Part shown: positions 36,401-48,400 of the stretch, in pieces | Position numbering within the stretch: the first letter of the stretch is position 1 | Layout of the letters: every line of letters starts with the position of its first letter | Assembly (NCBI GenBank): GCA_020091685.1 | Contig: CM034608.1 | Coordinates: forward strand, 7,041,751 to 7,105,750 | Length of the DNA: 64,000 nt | From: Lutjanus erythropterus | Lineage: Eukaryota > Chordata > Actinopteri > Lutjaniformes > Lutjanidae | Direction: 5' to 3' | Program-made: the position numbers and the translations under genes | The notes under the pieces: model-generated | Told to the model about the DNA's origin: nothing | What the model saw: only the letters and a program-made list of their open reading frames with translations | The model's database searches: none

Positions 36401-39400
36401 ATCAAAGACAGATTTGATTGTGTCGTGTTGGATCCTGTTGTTGGAGAGAGCTCCTGATGGATTAGCTAAACAGCTACATGTAGAGCAACCACAGCAAGGG
36501 AAATATGATGTGACTCAGTACATGAAGATGCAGATCTGACCTCCTCAACATCTGGAAACTACCCTAATGACTAGTTGTTTTCAGAGCCAACCTCCTTTTG
36601 TCACATCTTTTGCTTTTATCCCTCCTGTATATACTGTATCCCTCATGGTCAGTGTATAATGAGTTCCCTGGGGACTGGATGTATGTGCAGTCAAGGCTGT
36701 GTGACCAGGAATCCACTGGAACATAAGGCTGTGGTGACTGCTTATCAATCCAAAGGGCTGCGGTGTGAGCTTCCTTGTTTACCACCTGCAGGATTTGATC
36801 TTCTGAGCAGCTTTCTGGCTGAGGGTCAGACCTTTCATGTCTTGATTAGTCAACTTGTGCAAAGTAACTGGGCAGATAAATTATTTGCCTATTCTTGTTG
36901 TTTATTTAAGATTTTGTGCAGAGTATTTTATAAAGTCATAGTCAGATGCCAGAACTCAGATGCAGACTGGGGTTGTTGGGATTGCGTGGTCAGCGTGTCA
37001 GAGCTGCAATGATTAGTTGATTAATCTATTAATTGTCAACTATTAAATCAATCCACAACTGTTTTGATAGTTGATTGTTTTTATTTATTTTTCTTTTAAG
37101 AAAAAATATCTGATTTCAGCTTGTCAAATGTGAACATTTTTTGTTTTCCTTATTCCTCTGTGACAGTAAAATTAATCTTTCGGGGATGTGAACAAAATGA
37201 GACATTTGAGGACATCAACATTTCTGACATTTTATGGACTAAACAAGTCATTAATTACTCAATAAAATTATTAACAGATTAGTTGATGATGAAAATAATG
37301 GTTAGTTGCAGCCCCAGTGCCAGATCATTAAGCCACTGGGAGAGCTCCATGTTTGAGAACATGCAAAACCAAGAATCTTTATTTTTTTCTTGACCATATT
37401 TCTATAAATCTTCTTTGCAAGAGGATTAATTACATAGCAAAACCAAAGAATGATTTCTGCTTCATAAAACTTTTCTCCAGTCCTTGCCTTTTTTTCCCTT
37501 GTGAAATACTGTGTAGTTTCACCTCCTCAGACCTTTAAAAGACTATTCATTCGGATCAATCTGAGGAGAAAATCACTCATCGGTCAAAGCACTCACAGCA
37601 GGATGAGTGGATGCTGCCTCATTTAAAGGAATCATATGACAACAATGGGGAAATCACTGCCTTAGAAGGCCAGAAAGGCAACTCACTCATCCACTGTTCT
37701 CTCTGTTATATCTCATTCGTATGTCTGCGCCTTGTGCTTGTCATTGGCCGTGAAACAGCTGATTGTGTAATGTGATTGTGCTTTATGTTTAAGTAGGTCT
37801 TGTTTTCAGGGCTCTTGAAGTAGATTTTAGGATCAGTCACATCAGTGCGAGCATCCAGGCCTTGTCACACACCAGGTTCACATTTTGTTGTAGAGGCAAT
37901 GAATGATGATGCATTAGACTATTTTACAGCAATAGAGGTAGTAGATATAATCTATTAAGAGCTTATTTCTAATAATTAATAAGCTTATTTGCAGTTTCAG
38001 AAAAGGTCCAATCTAGATAATAAACTCTGAACCACTAGAGACTTATTACTGCAACAATGTCTGAAGCTTCGGTCTATTGTAACATCTGTACATTTTTTAA
38101 ATGTGCTTTGTAAGGTTCCTGATCAGCCTTCAGAGCCTTGGCTTCACATTTGGAGCTTCTTTTAGCAGCACCCATATCCCTATCCACGAGCCTCCAGACC
38201 CCTACGTTCTCCATCTAGTGGAAAAGTGCTGCAATGGCCACGTTGTGTCAGTAAACAATCTGGTTGCGAAATGGCGGAGATCTGCAGACAGCCTTCTGTG
38301 CCTCCCTTCCCCCCCTTCTCCTTTCAGTATCCAGTCTGGTCATTCCACTTTCCACCACTAGGGGGAGAAATGAGGCTGGTGTTTTTGTAACTGGATTTCC
38401 TCAATCCATGAAAAAAAAAAGGGAACTGAAGGAGTCTTCTTCTCTCCACCCTCACATGTGTTCCCTAGATTCCTTGAGAACATACACAGCAGAGGATTGG
38501 CCCAGACTAGATGTTCTTTGGGAAGCACCCTCAGTCTTTGTGCTCTCAGCCCGGCTCTTTGGCCTGACCTTGTTGCTGTTTGATAAGGTACATGTTCGTG
38601 TTCGGCTCAGGGACTCAGGAGCACGTGTTGGGAGAATGATTTGGGAGATCTGTCCTGATGGCATGTTTAGTTGGGGACTCAGGTTGTGTGCAGGTTTCAG
38701 GACGCGCGCTGTCTGTTAAACCTGAGGGTTCCACTGTCTCTGTGGTCTCTGCCTCTTGCAGATCTTTTGATTGGGTTAGTTTGGGGGAAAGGTCAGATTC
38801 AGCGCCTGCTTTTGATCCTGGGCCCCAATCAACACATCTGTCTGTATACCTACCACAATTCTGCTCGGTGTGGGCCTCACGTAAGGCCACGAGGAGTGTA
38901 AACCTCCCTGTTCAGTCCTACGTATGCTGCTCCTCAATGACAAACTGACCCAGGACCTCTTCCCTTTGACATTTGATCTAATACGCCCCCCCAAATGTGA
39001 AGAGTGTCATGTTTTTCTCTTGGGCCTCTGATTTCCTTCAGGTCCGTTTTCCCAGAGTGAGCACGAGGCTGAAGAGACAGGTTTATGTTTTCTGGTGTTG
39101 CCTCTATGACTGCTTCCTCCTGTGAGATGTAAAGGCAATCTGTGGGTGGTTGAGATTTCTTTTGAAGCTCCGGCAGTGCATCTACTGGTCGACTATAGCA
39201 TAGAAAGGGAGAAGAAAGACAATGAGAGTGCATGAATGGGGGTTGCCCTCATTCTCTCGGCATACTCTGTAGTCTTTGAAGACACATTACTGAAAAGCGA
39301 AAAGTAAGAGGTTCTTACATACCACAGAAAATGGATATATCCAGATACTTTTGCTTCTTGGACCTGGATTCTTTTTACACATCATAAATTTGTGAATTGT

Positions 39401-42400
39401 GTTGGTTAGTCATTTGGCAGAAAATGAATTAACAGAAATTTTAATAGTCAAGCAACAAATGTCACATATTCTGCTGCTTTTCTCAAATTTTATATTATTT
39501 ATTGTCAGTTAGCGTAATCTGCCAACTTTGACAGATGATCAACAAATGATATAAAACATACAAAAGCAGCAAATCCTCACAGAGAATGTTTGGTATTTTT
39601 TCTTGATAAATGATGTAAACAGTTAATTGATTGAGAAAATTGTTGATGATTAATTTTCTGTCACTTGAGTAATTAAATAATCAAGTTTTGCTGTCTGTGC
39701 TGACATCATAAATTGAATATCTTTGGTCTGACAAAACAAGCACTTTAAAGCAGCTCTGGGCCTTGGGAACATGTCTTTAGGCATTTCAAACTATTTTCAG
39801 AATAACTGATTAATTGTAGAAGTTATCCTTAAATGACACTGAAATAAAAATAATTGTTAATTTGATCTCTGTGTTTTTTTTTGAACAGCCTGCTGGTCTA
39901 GCCAAAGGCAGCGTGGATAAGGGTGCCTCCACAAAGAAAGAAGAACTCAATGCAGCAAGCAACAGAGAGGAGAAGCCAGGTATTAATTAAGTTAAACTTG
40001 AAAGCTCTTTAATAAATGAAAATCAGCTGTTTACATTGTAATTTGCATTAATTCTTTGTTTGTTTTCTTCCACAGATAGAGATAAAGAGCTAGCAGCCAG
40101 ACTGGCCTCTTCCCCTGCAACAGAGGCAATGCTAAACGGCACAGAATGTGAAGACAAAAGGCACAAGAGCCCGACACACGGCTCTGCCACAGGCAGCAAC
40201 AAGACTTTACTGTTAGTAAATGAAAATGGCACGTCGGACACGGAGCCGCCGCACGGTTCAGTTACTGGAAGCAACGGATTCATTCTTACTAAGCAGCAGC
40301 AGGAAGGTGGCTCTGCACCAATGGCAGGTTTGGGAGTTTCCCCTCACAGGACTAACTGGTTGCCTTCGGGCTCACCGACAGGGGGACACACGGCTAAACC
40401 CCTCCCTGCCCCGGCATCTGGGTGTGCACAGAGTTCAGGTGCACTAAGGACTGACCCCAGCACAGGGACTACATCGGGACGAGGGACGCCAGACACTAAA
40501 AATGGCACAGCAACACCTCCTGCGCCAGCTCCAGCACCTGTCATGATACACAGAGCGCGCAAGACCATGTCCAGACCTGCTGTCAGCCCGGCACAAAAGG
40601 TAAACCATCAGAATCTGATGTAATAATAGCAGCATGTTTGCATTTTTGTGACCCTTTCTAGCATTACTTTCTATGAGGGCAATACAGTTGAAATCATTTT
40701 AACAAGATACTAAATACATGAAAATAATAGCAGTATACACTTAATGTTAAATAAATTGTGAGGATACAGTGACATTGTGCCCATATGTGATGGAGTGGTG
40801 TCATACCAAAACCATGGGTGGTAATCTGCTGCTGTAAAAGCCTCCACCTTGCTGGGAGGACTTCCCATAAGACGTTGGAGCCTGACTGCAGGGATTTGCT
40901 CCCACTAGAGTATTAGTGAGGTTCAAGACTGAGGTTCCAGCTTGCAGTTGACATTCCAGTTCATCCCACTGGTGTGGGGTTGAGATAAGGACTGTGTGCA
41001 GGCCAGTCAAGTTCTTCCATTATGTGGACAGGGAATTGTTGAAAGAGGAGAGAGACGAACACTAAATGTTGCACAAAGTTGGAAGCATCTTGTGGCATTA
41101 AGACTTCCCACAACTGGAACTAAGGGTCCAAAACCATGAAAGCCCTATCAGAAGTAAACAATGTGTCCACATACTTTTGGCCACATAGTGTTGTGGTGAA
41201 ATAAAACACAATATGGCCATATTATCGATACTTTTTAGCTGAAAGATATTGAATTGTTGGCCCACAATACTCTGTAGAAAAGGAGAGGGTTCTGAGCTGT
41301 GCTTTTTGACCTTGTTTATTGAAAAGTGATTCACAAGTCAGGCTCTAAATGCTTCAGTCAAAAGAGACTAAAGATAATCTCTCAGCTTTCGTTGCAAAAA
41401 CTGTGTGGAAACAAAAGGCTGCATTGCCGAACCAGTCTAAACTCATGAGGGCGGCCCTTCGTCTTGGGAGGATGAGGTGTAGAAGTCGTCGAAGCCTGAG
41501 GAGATTGAGGGGAGAGCATTATTACCTGTAAGGCGTGTCTTTGAAAAAATGTAAGTGGTGTAGGTTTGTTAAGTAACTACCTTGCAATCAAAAATCCCCA
41601 GACAGTGGGTAGGTGGGGGAGATCTTTGATTGTCTGGTATTGCAAGACTAAAAGAAACAAATCAGGTTGTTGTGTAAATTGGAAAAAAAAACAAAAAAAA
41701 ACAGAAAATGTCCCTTTAACAAATAGCTTTTAAAGCTACCACAAGGAACATTTATGTTTTGTTTGTTTTGAGGCCTCTGTAGACAAATGCAGTGCACCAG
41801 TGTAACCACAAATTATAAGGTCAAAAATAAAATTATCTAAATGAAAAGCTCCTCCTGCTTCATTTTAACTGGTAAACACAAGATCATTTAATCTAATTTC
41901 ATGGAGAATCCGACCCGGTGGCAGACATTAAGAAAAACAATATAAAAATAAGTCTTCTCATGGATGGTCTCATTTGCTTATGTCGGTCATATAGAGGCAT
42001 CACAATTAAACAAACTGTTTCATACCCAGTTAAAAACTCCTTGTAGTTGCTCAAAGTAAATCAAACGAGAACTTCACTTGGTTGGACAGTGATCATAAAA
42101 GCTTTTTGGTTCTTGTCACTTACAGCTTCTTAACAAGGAATTAAGAGAAGCAAAGAGTGCCAAAATGGAGAAGATGGAGACCCATGTTGCACCTGACGCT
42201 CAGAAATCCTCGCAGCAGTCCTCCTCCACTCAGAACCATCTACCTCAGAGTCCACCGGATACGCCAGCTCCAGCACAAAAGGCTTCATCAGCCTCGCCAG
42301 CACCTCCTCCACCTGCAGCTCCTCCAGCTCCGCCGGCTCCTCCGGTTCCTGCGGCCTCTCCTGCACCCGCAGCTTCTCCTGCGCCTGCAGCGCACGAGGA

Positions 42401-45400
42401 TCCTCCAGCTCCCCCAACTTCTGCAGCACCTGCAGCTCCTCCAGCTTCTCCAGCTCCTCCGGCTCCTGTGGTTCCTTCAGCTCCGGCCAAACTCCATTTA
42501 GGTCCAGACAGATTCCAGTAACACAAGACCAAAACTGACCAGTTCTAGAAAAACTGCCTTTGTTTTTTGGTTTCAGAGAAAAGTCATCAGAGCATCGTCT
42601 CTGTTGAGAGTATTACTGTAAATGTGTGTGTTATTTTCTTGTGCTGTAGGCTCTTACTCAGGAGGGTTGTCATCCCGTAAGAAGAAGAGGAGGATGGGAA
42701 CGTACAGTCTGGTTCCCAGGAAGAAAACCAAAGTGCTCAAGCAGAGAACTGTGCTGGAAATGTTTAAGGAACTACAACAGTCTGCCAAGAGTCCACAGGT
42801 CTATGCTCCTCACATTTAATGAAATTACCATATTTTTTCATTTTTAACAGGCTACCACTTTTCTATTTTCAATATTGAGTCTCTGAGGTAATGTCAAATA
42901 CATTTTTAAAAACTGTTCTTGAATGTCAGAAAAAGGTGTCACACATGGGGCTCAGTATCATTTAAAATTTTTGGATACTAGCAGAGGTATCAGACATTTG
43001 ATACTCAGACCAAACCAATCCAGTCAGGACCAGACGGTCTGAACATGGAGAGAAATGATCAGATTATAGTAGTGGGCAGCCATCCAATATCTAAAACCAG
43101 GAACTATCTCATCAGAGTAAAAAAATCAGACAGTTGATGGCACCTTTTTCCTATTTTTTGACACTCGCTGCTGCAGACACATTTTGTATGTCTTACATCT
43201 TATATTTTGAGATTAGGGTTGTTCTGTTGTTGCTGATAACACTGCCAGTTTTGAAAAAAGTAAAATGCCAGGGTCCGGACGTTTACTTTTCTCATGTCTG
43301 GCCTGTAAAGTGAGGAATTTAAATGACTGAAAAACTATGTACCTTTTTATTTTTTCTGCAGCCAACAAGTAGCTTGTTGTTTTAATAACACAATGTTGCA
43401 TTTAACATCTTTTTTTCATTCAGTTTCCTGAATTCCCTCTGCTTGAACAGCCTGAATGAAAACTAAAATAAGTGTCTCTTGCTTAACAGTAGACATAACC
43501 ACTGAGTGGGCAAATTAACCCACTAATATAATGATGATGTTGTAATAAAAAGTGTAAACACTCATAAACTTAAACCAGGGTAATTTGGATGGATTTGGCC
43601 CCAAGTTGTACAAAGGATTTAACCAGAGCCATGTCATGCAACAATTAGTGGTATACAGCTATCAAAAAATAAACGGGATGGAAAATTAGTATTGGAAGAT
43701 CTCAAGTTGAGATTGTTATATTCATCTCTAGTCCTTTCTCGTCTTACAGACCAAAGAGGCAGCAAACATAAATGGGGAGAAGGTGGAAAATGCGTCGGAG
43801 GAGGAGGAATCTGAGGAGGTGGAGTCTGAGGAAGAGGAGCGACAGCAGCCGGCAGGTGAACCTGTCACTGCTGTCCAGGAAGCATCATCTGGAGCCATCT
43901 CTCAGGTTTGGACATATAACAGTGTTTTCTTCACATGTGATCTTTTCTGTTTAATGCAAACTGCTGAACTTAAAGGTCTCGTGATGGCAGTGCTAATGTT
44001 TAAAAATGTGTCTTGTGTGCAGAAAGTAGACAGAGCTTCTTTTAATAATTGTCAGGTAGCAACTGTTGGGTGGCCCTTTGGGAAGGAGCGATGAATCAGT
44101 CGGTGATTAACTAATATCTGTGTTGACAAGATGGATTGATAACCAGCATGTCAGGTGCAAGCACTCAGTCAAATGCGTGACTTTAATTTCCCGTGTGAAG
44201 TTATTGTCAGCTGAAAAAGTTGCACGTTCTTGAGACAGAATATCAGAGACAGCGGTTGAATTTCCCTCCAGTTATCACTGTGTGACTCTGATATATCAGA
44301 GTGTGAAGCCTGTTGTTGTTGTGTTGTGTGTTGAACGCTGGTGACGACGTCTGTTTTTGTGTTTGCGGTGGAGGTGGGAGATGAGCAGGAGTCTGAGGAG
44401 TCTGTAGAAGAAGAAGGAGAGGAGGAGGGCACGGAGTCTGACTTGGTAAGACCAATCATCATTACTCCAACTGAATACTCCACAGTGCACTTAGAGTGTA
44501 TGTTTTGTCTCTTCTTCTGAAATCCATATCTCGTTTTGAAATAAACTCTGTCTGTTTCAGAGCACAGAGTCCGGTCTGAAGAAGAAGTTGAAAAAGAAAA
44601 CAAAAGCAGACAGCGCGTGGCTCAGGCCGTCCAGGAAACGAAAGAGGAGGATAAAGGCCAAAGGTGATCCTGTCACACTCGCGCCTTTACAGGATCATCC
44701 ACCTGCTCACATGTGGTCCATGTCAGGAGGAAACTGCCTCTGTTGTTAGCTACTTTTATTTATATGAAAGTTTACAGGTTGCTCCAAACTTGTCCTTGTG
44801 TTGGAGGAAATTAGAAGAGGAAAATGTTTGTTTTTTTAATTAAATTAGCATTCTAAATCATGTTTATATTTTTAGAATTTTTATCTGAAAATAAATCAGT
44901 TTTATTGGTTGAAATGCATCAAAAACAAATTTCACTATATATATGTATTTAGCATCGTTTTAATTTTAAGATTTTGTCACACTGAATTGTGCACAGACAG
45001 AGGCATCCTAACTTAATTCTAACTGTGTTTAATTAAGGCAGCCAGCAATGTTTCCTGTACTGCTGTTGCCATCAGCCCTGGTATCTAAAGCTTTATATTG
45101 GTTTACTTTATTTAGATCTTCATTATATGAAGAAATGTCAGACTTAGCTGCAGCTCATCTTTCCCAAATGACACATTTACAAAAGCTTCTGCAGCAGTTA
45201 TTATGGCATTGCTGCTCAAGGTTGCATTGTCTATTTTTTTTCTTTTTGTCACTTGCTTGAATTTAATGGTAAATGGAGCATTTTCTTAAAGATCGCTGTC
45301 ATTCTGCTTAGAACCAGAGGCAGCGGATCAGCCTCAGGCTTCAGCTCATGCCCGGGCAGGCGATGGGAAGGAGTACACACAGATCCCCTCACATCAGTCT

Positions 45401-48400
45401 GTCAACCTCAACAAGCCCCAGGAGCCGGCGGCTCCCTCTCAGAACAAAGGTGAGCTAAGACGAATCTTGTTATACTTGTTCATAGTAATTCAGCCCATGT
45501 GTTGTAGCCACCATCACTGAAACCCTGTTTACACATACGCTGCAACATCTAGAAGCTACCTGGAGAAGCTGGACACAAATGTCCACATTTTTTGGCCGGA
45601 TTTGACCCTCCCAACTCTGTAGTGCTAAGTCTGGATGAACTGCGTGTGTGAACAGGAGCAGCTAAGTGTCCGGAGCGAGCGGGAGTTGTGATGACACTGT
45701 GTGATGTGCAGCTGCCATGTGTGTGTCCAGTATTTTTGAGCTCACTGTTTAATGCCTCTCTTTATCATCTGTGATGGGAAAATATCAGAATTCAGTCAAA
45801 AAAAGTAGCGCACCACGATGCGTCTCTCCTACCAGTTTGCAACTATTTTTTCCCCCCAAAGGGATGTCAGACTAAGGCATGACATGCTTTCACCATCCTG
45901 AGGAAAAAATAATCGCTGCTGATTCAGCACACTGCACTCAGCTGACTCAGTCAGTCTATCATCTTTCTAAGCTTCTATCACAGTTTGTTAGTTTCGAGAC
46001 TCTGTATTGATATCAGTACAAATACAGTTATCATTTCGGATGAGTCCTCCTCCTCCTCCTCCTTGCGCTGCAGACACCACCCCTTACCTAAACCATACGG
46101 ATTATTCCTAACCTGTGAACATGTCTGATGTGGACAATCTCCTAATGCATGCATGAGAAGGATGAATACCTGTTTTGTTAGCTTTGCCGCTATCTCCACT
46201 ATCTGTGTGGTTGTCATATTGGAGCATTCATGGGCAACTAGTAAACAAATCAGTGATGCAGACTTCACTACAAAATTGACTGTAATTCGCTTAATTCTGA
46301 CATGATTTACATGAAATTTGGTCTGGTATAAACCTGAAAAATGTAATATGATAGCGGTTACTTCAGTTGAGTTGCTTGGGCCAATCTGATAAACTCAGTG
46401 ACCAAACTGGATTCTTTGGATCTTGTCAGGAGTTCTTATGAGAAAATGGCTATAGTGGGTTTAAGGAGCTGTAATGCAGTTGACTCCATAGAGTCAGAAA
46501 GAGTTCAGACAAAAAGACGAAAGACAAGATGTTAATCAATCAGGCACATGGTTCTCTGAATGGAACGTGCTAAATATCTTTTTCAAACCTGCCCACAGAT
46601 TTTATCATGCTGGATATCATATGAAGTCCTTGTCACAACCTATCCTCTCTCTCCTCCAGTGTTTCACCTTTCCCTTGACTGTCAACTATTGAATACAGAC
46701 AAAAATGCCAAAAAATATTTTTCAGAAGGGGAAATATACAGCACATCCACATGTTGGGAAACCCAGGCCATATTTCAGTGTCTGGTACATCGTGCGGATC
46801 ATTGTCAGTGCTAACAAACTTTTCTTTTTCAGGATCTTTGTTGCTTTTCTCCTGATGTCACAGCACTTCTTACTCAGAGCAGCATACTGTGTGTTTTTTA
46901 TGTAAGGCAGAAGAGCAGAATATCAAACTTCAATAGTTGCCACTGTGTTTCGACACTATTTAGGACAAAAGAAGTTTGGCTTTGTTTTTTTTTTAAAAAG
47001 CTGCTTTGTAGTAAAACATGTTTATCCTGCAAAGAAAGGAAAAAAGGAATTGTTTTGGTATCTGTACAAGAAAATCTGGTATCATACTAGTACTATCATC
47101 AAAAAAATGTAAAATAATGGCCAGTCTGTCTACCTGTCCTTAGTTTTGAAGGGCAAGTATCGACTAAAAAAGTGACATCATTTCATATCTTATGGAGAGG
47201 CTGTTGCTGTATTTTCCAGTCAACCTATGATAGGAGTCAGTTCTTCCGCTGCTTTAACTGAAAAATTTAAACCGATATTGAGATAAGTAAATCAGACTTT
47301 GTCTCTTTGCAGTCACTTCAGGGTTAGCCATCGAGGAGGCTCAGGAGCTTCCGCTCTGCAGCTGCCGCATGGAGACTCCAAAGAGTCGAGAGATTCTCAT
47401 CCTGGCAGACAGGAAGTGCATGGCCACGGAGAGCGTCGACGGACAGCTGACCCGCTGCCAGGGTGCCATACTGAAACATGAAATGATGCGTCCCTCCAAC
47501 TCCGTTCAGCTGCTGGTTCTCTGCGAGGACCACCGCAACGGCATGGTGAAGCACCAGTGCTGCCCCGGCTGTGGCTTCTTCTGCAGGGCCGTGAGTACAC
47601 AGTCAAACAGAAATACACTGGATTTTGCCCAAAACTGCTGAAGATTAGCATAAGGTGGGCATGTCTATAAAGGGGGGACGCTTGAGTACCCATAGACCCC
47701 ATTTTTCATTCGGATATCTTGAGGTCAGAGGTCAAGAGAGCCCTTTGAAAGTGGCCCTGCCAGGTTTTACTTTGCCAAAAATTTAGCTTAATTTAGCAGC
47801 ATTATTTACCCCCATCCTGACAACCCAGCATGACATGGTTGATACCAGTGGATGCCCAATATCATCTTGTTTCATGTGATATCAGTATCTTCACTCTAGC
47901 TTTAAAACTGACTGAAAGAGCGTAACGTTGGCCAAGGCTGTGCACGTCCCAGTTGAAGAGCTTCATTAATAAAATAATTGATAATAAAATTAATCATTAA
48001 TTGCAGCCATGAACTGAAAAGAAATCAGACTATTGCAGCACATTTATCCCCGGACTTGTTGTTTTTCTTCGTTCAGGGGACCTTCATGGAGTGCCAACCA
48101 GACGTCAACATCTCTCACCGTTTCCATCGTGCTTGTGCCTCGGTGCTGAAAGGTCAAAGCTTCTGCCCCCACTGCGGAGAGGAGGCCAGCAAGGCCAAGG
48201 AGGTCACCATTGCCAAGGCCGACACCACCTCCACCGTGCCCCCCGCGCTCGCACACGGACCTGCCACGCCCGGGGTCCACGAGGGCCGAGCGGACACCAC
48301 CACTGGCAGGTAATCTACCGACTGTGGGGTCAAAATAGGCAGAACCATACGTGACATGATCATTAAAGGGTGTGTGTTAATGTTGGTAGCTTACTGGTGA

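Larger units (their letters stand above)
24485..39888 (+). other. ehmt1: ehmt1 intron 1 (15.4 kb)
   Basis: Starts GTGAGT and ends GAACAG. Apart from MITEs at 25735, 28127, 33114, 37002 and 39400 and the candidate exon at 36071, no gene or structured RNA was recognised. Small hydrophobic open frames are unsupported. Confidence 0.75.

Noticed and set aside
38264..38719. 151-codon plus-strand open frame in ehmt1 intron 1
   Set aside because: No domain, no plausible splice sites in phase, and no link to ehmt1 sequence.
42245..42532. Gly/Ala-rich minus-strand open frame
   Set aside because: Mirror of the Pro/Ala repeat of ehmt1 exon 4. Composition alone explains it.
44169..44603. Ser-rich minus-strand open frame of 144 codons
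   Set aside because: It is the antisense of the Glu-rich exon 7 and flanking intron. No independent support.
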